From contig NZ_RQUY01000020.1 in assembly GCF_003992125.1 (NCBI RefSeq), positions 1-36,665 on the forward strand: DNA of 36,665 nt. Direction: 5' to 3'. This DNA comes from Veillonella caviae (GTDB lineage Bacteria; Bacillota; Negativicutes; Veillonellales; Veillonellaceae). Of the stretch, positions 1 through 7,582 are shown one piece after another. Positions within the stretch are counted from its first letter, which is position 1; each line of letters starts with the position of its first letter. The position numbers and the translations under genes were made by a program. The notes under the pieces are model-generated. The model saw only the letters and a program-made list of their open reading frames with translations, was not told the origin of the DNA and searched no databases.

Positions 1-149
1 TGGAATGAGCTACATATGTCTACAAATTTTCCAACTTATTGGGATTAGTCACACACACTTTTTGTCCTATAACCCGTAATGTATATATCATGAGGTTAGA
101 CGATATATATTCAGTTATATAAACGTGTAGTATGAAAGGATTTATTCAC

Positions 150-1305
150 ATGAAAAATTGGAAAAAAGCTTTATTAGTTGCATCTGTATTAACTTTAGGC
201 GCTGTGGGTGCTTACCAACCTTCTTATGCAGCATCTAACGCAACAGTATCTCAAAGTCAAGTACACTTACAAGGTGCTACGATGGCTAATGGCATTGCTA
301 ATGATACTCGTACTTTCGCCATTGACAATAATATCAAAGTAGTAGATGTACGCTTTCCTAATAAATTTGGTTTTACTGTAGCTGGTCACTTATATTTGCC
401 AGCAAACTTCGATGCAAATAAAAAATACGATGCTATCGTAGTAAGTGGTGCATTCGGTGCTGTTAAAGAACAAACATCTGGTTTACATGCACAAGAGTTG
501 GCGAAACGCGGTTTCGTAGCAGTCGCTTTTGATCCATCTACAAATGGTGAAAGTAGCGGCGAAATCCGTGATGTAGGATCTCCTGAGATTTATACAGAAG
601 ACTATAGCGCTGCAGTTGACTTCTTAGGTTCCTTAGATTTCGTTAATCGTAATCGCATTGGTGCTCTTGGTATCTGTGGTTTGTCCGGCCCTGCTATTAC
701 GGCTGCAGTCAATGATGTTCGTATTAAAGCGGTAGCGACTACAGCTATGTACGATATGTCCGATAGTATCCGTAACCACTACAATGGTTCCTATTATACA
801 CCTGAACAACGTGAAGCAGTAAAGGCTGAAATGGCGAAAGAGCGTTGGGAAGCAAGTAGATACTGGTAAACAAGTTCGTTCCTACCATGAAATGCCTGTA
901 GATGCGAATAACAATGTAACTAGCGGTAATGGTATCTTGTTACCTGATCAATCCGTTCAAACAGACCCTGTAACAACTCGTTTCCAAGAGTACTACAAAG
1001 GCCGTGCATACCATGAACGGGCAGTAAACTCCGCATCTATGTGGGATAACCGCACTAAATATGGTTTTTTTGGTTTCTCCTTAATGGAACACATCGAAGA
1101 ATTAGGTGATCGCCCAGTTCTTATGATTACAGGCGACAAAGCTCACTCCAAATACTTCACAGATGAAGCATATGCTAAAGCAGGTAAAAATAAACAACTT
1201 ATCGTAGTGCCCGGTGCAGACCATGTTGACTTGTACGATAATTTGAACCTCATTCCTATGGACGCAATGGCTGACTTCTTCCACAAAAGTCTTGATAATC
1301 AATAA
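150..1305 (+). pseudogene. Secreted alpha/beta hydrolase (dienelactone hydrolase-like), frameshifted
   Basis: Two reading frames (150-869 and 892-1305) together encode one alpha/beta hydrolase. The first 34 residues are a signal peptide (MKNWKK, hydrophobic core, then a SYAAS cleavage region), so the product is exported. The nucleophile elbow is GICGLSG with Cys near residue 176, as in Cys-type dienelactone hydrolases. The second frame holds the acid region (MITGDKAHS) and the catalytic His (GADHVDLYD). Near 850-858 the frame shifts by one base: reading on from GTAGATACTGGT restores VDTGKQVRSYHEMPVD, which joins smoothly to the second part. Start 150 is chosen because AAAGGA at 135-140 lies at good spacing; an ATG at 132 is upstream of that site. 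It could be a true pseudogene or a one-base sequence error. The substrate is unknown. Confidence 0.8.
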
Positions 1306-1352
1306 TTAAATACAGAGCAGTGCTCTAGAATATTGATTAGCATATAACTAAA

Positions 1353-1388
1353 AAAAAGACGCGTATTCGTTGAAATACGCGTCTTTTT
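1353..1388. terminator. Bidirectional intrinsic terminator
   Basis: A perfect 15-bp inverted repeat (AAAAAGACGCGTATT at 1353-1367 against 1374-1388) with a 6-base loop has A-runs on the left and T-runs on the right. It can end transcription of the hydrolase from the left and of the LysR gene from the right. Confidence 0.9.
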
Positions 1389-1436
1389 ATATGTGAGTGG
1401 ATCACACGATATTTTGATTTACTTAAACATTAATAG

Positions 1437-2315
1437 TTATTCTTTGGAATAATTTGAAATCTCTTCTTGCAAAGTATCTAAAAATAGTTGCGATGCCTGT
1501 GAAAGCGCCTGATTTTTTCGCCAAATAATACTGGAGTTAACAGTTAGTGTTGGTGACAACGGGATTGTACAAAGGTCAGTGCCTTCTGTATTTACTAGTC
1601 CATCGATAGCAATGGCAGAACCAAGGCCTGCTTTTACCATGAATAGTCCATTATTGATTAATGTATAGGTGCCGCTGATTTCATAGGAGTCGATAGATTG
1701 CCCAAGCCAAGATTCCAGAAATGTATCTACATGACTTTGTCCAGATGTAATGAGAGGTTCCTTTTCGATGTCGTCTTTTGTAATAGTGGATAATTGTGCT
1801 AAGGGATTGTCTTTTTTTGTTATGAGAATGAAGTGATCTTCGTAAGGTAAGTCGATATGATTATATTTACTTTTATCTACATGGCCCATAACGACGGCGA
1901 AATCGATGACGCCAGAATCGAGTAAAGGCATTGTTTGATTGGCATTGCCACTCACATAGTGACAGCTGATGCGAGGATGGTCGATGCGAATGCTTTTTAG
2001 AATTAGCTCATTGTGGTATGTTTCGGCGCCACCAATATTAATAGGGCCTGCAACATCATCCGTGCTTTGTAAATTGGATACCGTATCATTGACGATGGTT
2101 AAAATATCCTTTGCTTTACTGAAAAAATATTCTCCGTCTTGCGTTAGGCTAATGCCGCGATTCGTTCTTTCAAATAGGATAGTGCCTAATTCATCCTCTA
2201 AATCGCGTAATTGTATAGATAAAGTAGGCTGTGTAATATGAAGGCGTTGTGCTGCCTTTGTCATGCTCATTTCTGTGGCGGTAGTCACAAAATATTCTAA
2301 TACGCGTAATTCCAT
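1437..2315 (-). CDS. LysR-family transcriptional regulator
   Basis: A 292-residue protein of normal LysR length. Residues about 1-60 form the winged helix-turn-helix (MTKAAQRLHITQPTLSIQLR is the recognition region), and residues about 88-290 form the periplasmic-binding-protein-like effector domain. The start has AAGGAG upstream on the minus strand. It is divergent from the acetyltransferase gene at 2482 and convergent with the hydrolase, so either is a possible target. A perfect inverted repeat just upstream of its own start suggests autoregulation. The effector cannot be told from sequence. Confidence 0.93.
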   Translation of the reverse strand: MELRVLEYFVTTATEMSMTKAAQRLHITQPTLSIQLRDLEDELGTILFERTNRGISLTQDGEYFFSKAKDILTIVNDTVSNLQSTDDVAGPINIGGAETYHNELILKSIRIDHPRISCHYVSGNANQTMPLLDSGVIDFAVVMGHVDKSKYNHIDLPYEDHFILITKKDNPLAQLSTITKDDIEKEPLITSGQSHVDTFLESWLGQSIDSYEISGTYTLINNGLFMVKAGLGSAIAIDGLVNTEGTDLCTIPLSPTLTVNSSIIWRKNQALSQASQLFLDTLQEEISNYSKE

Positions 2316-2335
2316 ACTAACTCCTTACATGTGTT

Positions 2336-2356
2336 GTTATAGGTTGTGCCTATAAC
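2336..2356. promoter_or_regulatory. Candidate LysR operator (perfect inverted repeat)
   Basis: GTTATAGG at 2336-2343 and CCTATAAC at 2349-2356 are perfect 8-base arms with a 5-base spacer, 20 bp upstream of the LysR start and inside the divergent intergenic region. It contains the T-N11-A pattern expected of LysR sites. An exact copy of the CCTATAAC half lies at 66-73, upstream of the hydrolase gene. Confidence 0.55.
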
Positions 2357-2481
2357 TAGAGATGTGTTACAAATAATTCCTTTGTGTAGCTAAAACTATT
2401 ATACTAACTATATAGTATATACTTTCATTACAACAATGTAATAATTATTGGCATATATATTTTTTATAGTAAGGACGCATC

Positions 2482-3081
2482 ATGAACGATACAATTTTGG
2501 CAGCATTAGGGAATGGTAGAGAATGGAATCGATTAATAGAGGGTCAAACTGCATATATATCCTTTACATCCGAAATTTTTAAAGAGGTTCATCGTATAGT
2601 AGATGAAACGAGTCGACTTAGTGGTCGATTAGCCTTAGAAGGGTATACTCGTGAAGGTGCACGTCAGGTACTATCTGAAATATGGGGGCATCCCGTAGGT
2701 GATGATGTTACTGTATTTATGCCGTTTAATACGGATTTTGGAAGACATACTGTAGTTGGTCATAATGTATTTATCAATAAAGACGCTATGTTTGTTGATC
2801 TTGGAGGAATCACCATTGAAGATGATGTGCTTATTGGACCTAGGGTTAGCCTTATTACAGTTAACCATAATTTAGCACCGGATCGCAGAGCTGATGTGGA
2901 AGGTAGTCCCATTGTAATTAAACGGAATGCATGGTTGGGCGCTAATGTAACAGTACTGCCAGGTGTTACTATCGGTGAGAATGCCGTTGTGGGCGCTAAT
3001 AGTGTAGTAATCAAAGACGTACCTCCTAATGCAGTAGTAGTAGGGACACCTGCTAAAGTAGTAAAATATGTAACGGACTAA
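2482..3081 (+). CDS. Maltose/galactoside O-acetyltransferase-like hexapeptide acetyltransferase
   Basis: A 199-residue left-handed beta-helix acetyltransferase of the Maa/LacA/NodL family, which moves acetyl from acetyl-CoA to a sugar hydroxyl in the cytoplasm. The N-terminal helical cap (residues about 5-60) is typical of Maa. Hexapeptide repeats run from about residue 75 to the end (for example IEDDVLIGPRVSLITV and IGENAVVGANSVV). The catalytic His is in the TVNHNL stretch. The start has AAGGA at good spacing. The gene stands alone, divergent from a LysR gene, and is followed by about 115 bases with no evident gene before the rplM promoter. The exact acceptor sugar is unknown. Confidence 0.88.
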   Translation: MNDTILAALGNGREWNRLIEGQTAYISFTSEIFKEVHRIVDETSRLSGRLALEGYTREGARQVLSEIWGHPVGDDVTVFMPFNTDFGRHTVVGHNVFINKDAMFVDLGGITIEDDVLIGPRVSLITVNHNLAPDRRADVEGSPIVIKRNAWLGANVTVLPGVTIGENAVVGANSVVIKDVPPNAVVVGTPAKVVKYVTD

Positions 3082-3196
3082 CATACATGGGGAAAATTTG
3101 AAATGGAGACACGAGGGCATCAGTGTATGAGTATTCATTGGAATTGACAGCTATCGGTGATACGCATTTTATTATATCTAAAAAGCTAAATTCTCA

Positions 3197-3225
3197 TTGA
3201 CACTGACCTCTAAAATCTGTATACT
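3197..3225 (+). promoter_or_regulatory. Promoter of rplM-rpsI
   Basis: TTGACA at 3197-3202, a 17-base spacer and TATACT at 3220-3225 make a near-consensus sigma-A promoter. The expected start site is near 3232, leaving a leader of about 90 bases before rplM. Confidence 0.85.
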
Positions 3226-3231
3226 ATTTTG

Positions 3232-3321
3232 AGTAAGCTTTAGTCGTGTTTCCATTAGCCCCGGAAGCAAAGGACGAGCTGATTTTGGTAGAATTATGAC
3301 GTTATTAGGAGGATATGCAGC
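3232..3321 (+). promoter_or_regulatory. Candidate ribosomal-protein leader before rplM
   Basis: The 90-base untranslated region between the predicted transcription start and the rplM start is G/C-richer than its surroundings and contains short complementary segments, such as the AGCCCCGG stretch near 3258. Many Firmicutes carry an L13 leader at this place that allows feedback control. I recognise the position but did not fold it, so the assignment is tentative. Confidence 0.35.
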
Positions 3322-3762
3322 ATGAAAACTACATTTATGGCCAATCCGAACACAATCGAACGGAAATGGTATGTTGTTGACGCTGAAGGTAAAACTTTAG
3401 GACGCCTTGCTGCCGAAGTTGCAAAAGTTCTTCGGGGCAAACATAAACCAACTTTCACACCACACGTAGACACTGGTGACCATGTGATTGTTGTAAACGC
3501 AGAAAAAATTCGCGTAACTGGTAAGAAATTGGAACAAAAAGAATATTTCCGTCACTCTGGCTACCCAGGTGGTTCCCGTTTCACTAAATTGTCCATGATG
3601 CTTGAAAAACAACCTGAACGTGTTGTTGAAATGGCAGTTCGTGGTATGCTTCCAAAAAATAAATTGGGTGCACAACAATACCGTAAATTAAATGTATACG
3701 CTGGTGCTGAGCATCCACATGCAGCTCAAAAACCAGAAGTATTAGAAATTTCTGTACGATAA
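3322..3762 (+). CDS. rplM: 50S ribosomal protein L13
   Basis: A 146-residue protein of the usual L13 length. It contains the family core: [15 protein letters not shown] at residues 12-26, [16 protein letters not shown], and the C-terminal [11 protein letters not shown] motif that contacts 23S rRNA. The first ATG follows AGGAGG. It is co-transcribed with rpsI, 20 bases downstream, the order conserved across bacteria. Codon use is that of highly expressed genes here. Confidence 0.98.
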   Translation: MKTTFMANPNTIERKWYVVDAEGKTLGRLAAEVAKVLRGKHKPTFTPHVDTGDHVIVVNAEKIRVTGKKLEQKEYFRHSGYPGGSRFTKLSMMLEKQPERVVEMAVRGMLPKNKLGAQQYRKLNVYAGAEHPHAAQKPEVLEISVR

Positions 3763-3782
3763 TCTAGAGGGAGGAACATATA

Positions 3783-4175
3783 ATGGCAGTAGCACAATAT
3801 TACGGCACTGGTCGTAGAAAATCTTCCGTTGCTAGAGTTCGTCTGGTACCGGGCACAGGTAAAATCACTGTTAACAAACGTGAACTTAATGAATATTTCG
3901 GTCGCCAAACTTTGGAATTGATCGTAAAACAACCTTTGAACTTGACTAACACTGTTGAACAGTACGATGTTATCGCCACTGTTGCAGGTGGTGGTCCATC
4001 CGGTCAAGCTGGTGCAATTCGTCACGGTATTTCCCGTGCGTTATTGGACGTAGATGGCGAACTTCGTCAATCTTTGAAAAAAGCTGGTTTCTTGACTCGT
4101 GACCCACGTATGAAAGAACGTAAAAAATACGGTCTTAAAAAAGCGCGTAAAGCATCTCAATTCTCCAAACGTTAA
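3783..4175 (+). CDS. rpsI: 30S ribosomal protein S9
   Basis: A 130-residue protein of normal S9 length with the signature [19 protein letters not shown] at about residues 62-80. The basic C-terminal tail ends in QFSKR, whose last Arg/Lys residues reach the ribosomal P-site tRNA. GAGGGAGGA precedes the start. It is the second and last gene of the rplM-rpsI operon, closed by a terminator 14 bases after the stop. Confidence 0.98.
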   Translation: MAVAQYYGTGRRKSSVARVRLVPGTGKITVNKRELNEYFGRQTLELIVKQPLNLTNTVEQYDVIATVAGGGPSGQAGAIRHGISRALLDVDGELRQSLKKAGFLTRDPRMKERKKYGLKKARKASQFSKR

Positions 4176-4188
4176 TATGGAGAATATA

Positions 4189-4223
4189 AAATACAACAAC
4201 CATTATGGTTGTTGTATTTTTTT
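4189..4223. terminator. Intrinsic terminator after rpsI
   Basis: A perfect 14-bp stem (4189-4202 with 4206-4219) and a 3-base loop are followed by seven T residues. A-rich flanking sequence on the left means it could also stop transcripts of the convergent folT gene. Confidence 0.92.
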
Positions 4224-4247
4224 ACCTATTTTTAGTGACTCTATGTA

Positions 4248-4756
4248 TTAATTATAATTGTTTTTATGGATAAATTTGGATAATGTTTTATAGATAATAA
4301 AGATCAGTCCTACTTCTAAGGGAAAACAAATAATATTTTTATGAGTCGCCCCATAAAGATAGCAGACATAGCTTTATCATAAAATATAGTGAGCCATAAT
4401 GTATTGAGGCCTAAATGAATACATATGGTAACAATTAGTTCTGGAATACAGATTGTTTTGATTGTAATGGGCTTTTTATATAAAAAGTATCCATATACAG
4501 CACCAGTTAAAAAATCTGATAGAATAAAACCAGGGAAGAATACACCTTTTCCGAAGAAGAACATTCCTATGCAAGATGCGATTCCTGCCATTATGCCCGC
4601 TCTAAGTGGACCGTGCATGATTGAGAATAAAGCGGTAGGAATAAACCCAAAGGTTATATGAATAAAAGTCGTATGAATAGCAAAAATATATGACATTAAT
4701 ATGGTTAGTGTTATAAAAACACCTGTTTGCGTTACGAGCGCAGTATTTGTGTTCAT
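4248..4756 (-). pseudogene. folT: Folate ECF transporter substrate-binding subunit FolT, 3' frameshift
   Basis: An integral membrane S component that binds folate and partners with the shared ECF energy module. The start at 4756 follows GGAAGGAG. Five or six hydrophobic segments are visible. Family features include the FGFIPTALFS region and KGVFFPGFILSDFLTGAVYG, then GLNTLWL. The first frame stops early at 4316-4318. One base before, at the A-run 4323-4326 (T-run on the coding strand), a -1 shift restores PLEVGLIFIIYKTLSKF and a stop at 4248-4250, giving about 169 residues, the normal FolT length. The lesion is therefore a one-base deletion in a homopolymer, real or from sequencing. A truncated 146-residue product would lack the last helix. 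The THF riboswitch upstream supports folate as ligand. Confidence 0.82.
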
Positions 4757-4783
4757 GTAGAATCTCCTTCCAATACATAGCGT

Positions 4784-4824
4784 TGCTACATATTGAGATG
4801 AGAGATTACACTCATTATGTAGCA
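4784..4824 (-). promoter_or_regulatory. Expression-platform hairpin between THF riboswitch and folT
   Basis: On the minus strand TGCTACATA (4816-4824) pairs perfectly with TATGTAGCA (4784-4792). The enclosed AATCTC can also pair with GAGATT next to the folT ribosome binding site. This suggests control of translation start rather than termination, since no T-run follows. Confidence 0.5.
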
Positions 4825-4919
4825 GCGGGATGCAATAATCGTACCGCAAGCGTATGCTTTTCGTCTTAGTGACAACTCCCCGTTCACTAGGCACTTAACG
4901 CACGATTATTTACTCTGCT
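4821..4919 (-). ncRNA. Tetrahydrofolate (THF) riboswitch
   Basis: Read on the minus strand, this segment carries the conserved blocks of the THF riboswitch class known from Firmicutes folate genes. GCGTTAAGTG comes near the 5' side, then GAACGGGGAGTTGTC, then CGGTACGATTATTGCATCC near the 3' side. AGCAG (minus-strand 5' end) closes against CTGCT at the 3' end to form P1. It lies directly upstream of folT. The match was made by eye against the remembered consensus; a covariance-model search would settle it. Confidence 0.88.
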
Positions 4920-5048
4920 AAAAATAGGCTTGACGTTACGATACCATATATTGGATGAACTCGCAATTGTTCTAACTAAATCTGAAACATTTTATGTAAT
5001 TTTGAAGGGAAATTTCTTATTACTTTTTATTAAGGGTAGTATACATTA

Positions 5049-5077
5049 TTTACAAGAGATTGCAAATTTTTTATAAT
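5049..5077 (+). promoter_or_regulatory. Promoter of the crotonase-family gene
   Basis: TTTACA at 5049-5054, a 17-base spacer and TATAAT at 5072-5077. The start site should be near 5084, with a 98-base leader. The rest of the stretch from 4920 to 5181 shows no gene. Confidence 0.75.
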
Positions 5078-5088
5078 ATAATTAATAT

Positions 5089-5106
5089 AATCGAAATCAT
5101 TCGATT
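5089..5106. promoter_or_regulatory. Candidate operator downstream of the crotonase promoter
   Basis: AATCGAA at 5089-5095 and TTCGATT at 5100-5106 form a perfect 7-base inverted repeat with a 4-base spacer. It sits about 5 bp after the predicted transcription start, a typical repressor position. Confidence 0.4.
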
Positions 5107-5181
5107 TGATAATTGTTGTATTTTCTTAGATATGAATCATAACAGTTATATTAGTGTACTGTATTCGGCAGGAGATTAAAT

Positions 5182-5970
5182 ATGTTATATAATACAATTC
5201 AATATATCGTAGATAATGGTGTGGGGACGTTGACCTTTAATCGCCCAAATGTGGCTAATGGTTTTAATGTAGAAATGTGCAAAGAAATCCTCCATGTTAT
5301 GGATCGCGCTAGTACTGATGAAAGTGTAAAAATTTTGCTCATTAATGCAGAGGGAAAAGTATTCTCTGCTGGTGGCGATTTAACGGAAATGGAGCGTGCT
5401 GTAGATAGTGGTGATACAGAATCTTTGTTTGAAATCGTTGAGTTAGTAGCTCAAATATCTTTGTCTATGAAACAATTATCAAAACCTGTAGTAATGAGTA
5501 TTCAAGGTGCTGCAGCTGGTGCTGCCTTTAATATGGCTTTAGCTGCTGATTTTGTTGTTGCATCTAGTAATGTGCGTTTTATTCAAGCTTTCGTGAACGT
5601 TGGGTTGGCACCAGATGCTGGAGGACTTTATTTGTTGACTCGCTCTATCGGTATGAATCGAGCTATGCATATGGTTATGACTGGTGACGCGGTATCTGCA
5701 GAAAAAGCGAAAGAGCTTGGTTTTGTATATAAAGTATGTGAGCCAGAAGACTTACAAACAGCGACAAAACGTCTAGTTGATAAGTTGGCAAAAGGACCTT
5801 CTCAATCCTATAAAGTGATGAAGGAAATGATGTATGCAGCTTTCTTATCTGGCTGGGAAGAGTACAAAACACTAGAAGTAGAAAAACAATGTTTATTGGG
5901 ATTAACTGATGATTTTAAAGAAGGGGTACGAGCTTTTGCAGAACGCCGTCGCCCTAAATTCGGACAATAA
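5182..5970 (+). CDS. Enoyl-CoA hydratase/isomerase family protein
   Basis: A 262-residue crotonase-fold protein of normal family length. The oxyanion-hole segments are present: SAGGDL at about residue 64 and IQGAAAGAAFNMALAADF at about residues 110-127. At the position where hydratases have the second catalytic Glu, the sequence reads GLAPDAGG, with Asp, as in several isomerase-type members. The first Glu is not obvious. It may therefore be an isomerase, hydratase or other acyl-CoA enzyme. GGAGA precedes the ATG. It is a single-gene unit with its own promoter; no acyl-CoA neighbours are present to fix the substrate. Confidence 0.88.
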   Translation: MLYNTIQYIVDNGVGTLTFNRPNVANGFNVEMCKEILHVMDRASTDESVKILLINAEGKVFSAGGDLTEMERAVDSGDTESLFEIVELVAQISLSMKQLSKPVVMSIQGAAAGAAFNMALAADFVVASSNVRFIQAFVNVGLAPDAGGLYLLTRSIGMNRAMHMVMTGDAVSAEKAKELGFVYKVCEPEDLQTATKRLVDKLAKGPSQSYKVMKEMMYAAFLSGWEEYKTLEVEKQCLLGLTDDFKEGVRAFAERRRPKFGQ

Positions 5971-5975
5971 GTTTT

Positions 5976-6004
5976 ATAGTATTTCTCCTTCATAGAAATA
6001 CTAT
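5976..6004. terminator. Hairpin after the crotonase gene
   Basis: ATAGTATTTCT at 5976-5986 pairs perfectly with 5994-6004 around a 7-base loop, just after the stop codon. No T-run follows on the plus strand, so it may be a weak terminator or an mRNA end stabiliser. Confidence 0.45.
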
Positions 6005-6051
6005 GCCACATTACTATTCAATTTTTGGCAGGAGTTAATATACTCAGAAAC

Positions 6052-6094
6052 GTGACCTCTAGGATTAGAGATTTTATCTAATCTTAGAGGTCAC
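6052..6094. repeat. Long near-perfect hairpin between two genes
   Basis: An 18-bp stem (6052-6069 with 6077-6094; 17 Watson-Crick pairs plus one G-U) and a 7-base loop lie 22 bp before the pgl -35 box. It lacks a T-run. It may be a transcript end, a small RNA part, or an intergenic repeat element. Confidence 0.6.
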
Positions 6095-6115
6095 CTTACA
6101 TTTCTATAGATTTCT

Positions 6116-6144
6116 TTGAAATATTACAATAATTGCCGTATAAT
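6116..6144 (+). promoter_or_regulatory. Promoter of pgl-tatA operon
   Basis: TTGAAA at 6116-6121, a 17-base spacer and TATAAT at 6139-6144. The start site would be near 6151, which rules out an upstream in-frame ATG at 6149 as the pgl start. Confidence 0.85.
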
Positions 6145-6181
6145 ATAAATGTTAACCATAATAGATAAGGAGGACCATGTA

Positions 6182-6937
6182 ATGGGTCAAGATATCATAA
6201 AAAGCTATGTAAATTCTAATGATGCAATTCATGCATTAGCTGAAAATTTCATAGCTTTCACAGATGCAGAAATAAAGCGTACAGATTCCTGCATTGTAGG
6301 GATTACTGGTGGCACTGTGATTAATGGTTTGTTAGAATTGTTAAATACGCCAGAATATATTGAACGAATTAATTGGGAACGCACTTTTTTCGTTTGGACT
6401 GATGAGCGTTTTTTATCACAAGCTCATGAGGATAATTATTTTAACCGTGTTAAACAAGTACTGTTATGCAAGGCAATTGGAGCAGCTCATTTTTTCCCAA
6501 TTCATACAGATTCTAGAACTGTAGTAGAAGCGGCAGAGGAGTATGAAAAAGAAGTAAAGAATGTGTTGAAAGCATGTAAAAAGGAAGGACTTGATTTAGC
6601 TATTCTTGATCTTGGGGAAGATGGTCATACTGCAGGTCTATTTGCTGGTTCTCATGCGTTGCGTGAAATAGAGAAGGATGTGGTAGCTGTTGAAGATGGT
6701 AAGGTATGGGAGCGAATCTCTATGACCTTTCATTTTTTAGCGAAAACAGACTGTATTTGGTTTACCGTGATAGGAGAGAAAAAGCGAGCGGCTTTAACAA
6801 AGGTATTATATCAACGGGAAGACTATGAGGATACACCTTGGGAGAAGCGCATCGGCCGTGTATTGCCTGGGGCGGTGCTTTCACAAGATAACATAGTTTG
6901 GTATGTAGATGAAGCAGCCTATCCAAAGAAAGGTTAA
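6182..6937 (+). CDS. pgl: 6-phosphogluconolactonase
   Basis: A 251-residue protein of the DevB/Pgl family, which hydrolyses 6-phosphogluconolactone in the oxidative pentose phosphate pathway. The phosphate-binding GITGGTVINGLL comes near residue 43, then VWTDERF and the family signature LDLGEDGHTAGLFAGS, whose His is catalytic. The start at 6182 follows AAGGAGG with 7-8 base spacing; an in-frame ATG at 6149 lies before the expected transcript. No zwf or gnd is nearby. It heads a tight operon with tatA 20 bases downstream. Confidence 0.9.
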   Translation: MGQDIIKSYVNSNDAIHALAENFIAFTDAEIKRTDSCIVGITGGTVINGLLELLNTPEYIERINWERTFFVWTDERFLSQAHEDNYFNRVKQVLLCKAIGAAHFFPIHTDSRTVVEAAEEYEKEVKNVLKACKKEGLDLAILDLGEDGHTAGLFAGSHALREIEKDVVAVEDGKVWERISMTFHFLAKTDCIWFTVIGEKKRAALTKVLYQREDYEDTPWEKRIGRVLPGAVLSQDNIVWYVDEAAYPKKG

Positions 6938-6957
6938 ATTATAGTAAAGGAGTTAGC

Positions 6958-7203
6958 ATGGGATCTATCGGTACACAAGAGTTAATCATTATATTGGTTA
7001 TTGCCCTCGTTATATTTGGCCCTGGTAAATTACCAGAAGTGGGTAAAGCCATTGGCAAAGGGATTAACGAGTTCAAGGATGCTGTTATGGGCCCTAAAAA
7101 GGCAGCAGAAGAAACGAAAGAAGCGGTTAAAACGGCCACTACTATCGATGTTACAGCAGGGGCTAAAAACGACGATAAAATTAAAGAAACAGAAGAAAAG
7201 TAA
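6958..7203 (+). CDS. tatA: Sec-independent translocase protein TatA/E
   Basis: An 81-residue protein with one N-terminal membrane segment (residues about 8-20). The hallmark FGPGKLPEVGKAIGKGINEF forms the hinge and amphipathic helix of the TatA pore protein, followed by a charged tail. AAGGAG precedes the start. TatC is not in the window, so the partner must be encoded elsewhere. It sits between pgl and a metal-binding-domain gene with very short gaps, so the three are probably one transcript. Confidence 0.93.
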   Translation: MGSIGTQELIIILVIALVIFGPGKLPEVGKAIGKGINEFKDAVMGPKKAAEETKEAVKTATTIDVTAGAKNDDKIKETEEK

Positions 7204-7215
7204 GGAGACTATACT

Positions 7216-7524
7216 ATGTGCAAAGATTGCGGTTGTGGTAAAGAAAATGGTGTTGTTACTAAGGTTTTCAGTGTTCCTGGTATGATGTGCAATAACTGCA
7301 AAGAAACTGTAGAAAGTGCTACATTAGGTCTTGATGGGGTGCTTAGTTCTATGGTAGATTTACCAGAAAAAAAAGCAACTATTTCTTTTGACCCGAATAT
7401 ATCTAGCGTTGAAGTGATTACAACAGCCATCGAGAAAACAGGCTTTGAAGTGGAATCGGTGATTGATGGCGTTCAACAACATAGCCATGGTATTTTGGGA
7501 ACTTTGAAACGTTTCTTTAAATAA
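7216..7524 (+). CDS. Heavy-metal-associated (HMA) domain protein, CopZ-like
   Basis: A 102-residue protein. A Cys-rich start (CKDCGCG) is followed by an HMA domain at about residues 16-82, with the metal-binding motif MMCNNC (MxCxxC) as in copper chaperones and P-type ATPases, and a conserved VDLPEKKATISFD strand. The C-terminus is basic (TLKRFFK). It probably carries or senses copper or a similar soft metal. It starts 12 bases after tatA with AAGGAG and is closed by a terminator. No copper ATPase is nearby. Confidence 0.85.
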   Translation: MCKDCGCGKENGVVTKVFSVPGMMCNNCKETVESATLGLDGVLSSMVDLPEKKATISFDPNISSVEVITTAIEKTGFEVESVIDGVQQHSHGILGTLKRFFK

Positions 7525-7536
7525 TAGTATATATAG

Positions 7537-7564
7537 GCTGTGTGGTGTTTCACACAGCTTTTTG
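7537..7564 (+). terminator. Intrinsic terminator after the HMA gene
   Basis: GCTGTGTG (7537-7544) pairs with CACACAGC (7551-7558) and is followed by TTTTT. It ends the pgl-tatA-HMA operon. Confidence 0.85.
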
Positions 7565-7582
7565 TGTATAGGTGGTGATTAT

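Noticed and set aside
4757-4894. Extension of folT upstream to 4894
   Set aside because: The stretch is the riboswitch and its expression platform; ATG 4756 has a strong ribosome site and matches the family start.
6149-6181. pgl start at 6149
   Set aside because: It lies 5 bases after the -10 box, before the expected transcript start; 6182 has the proper ribosome site.
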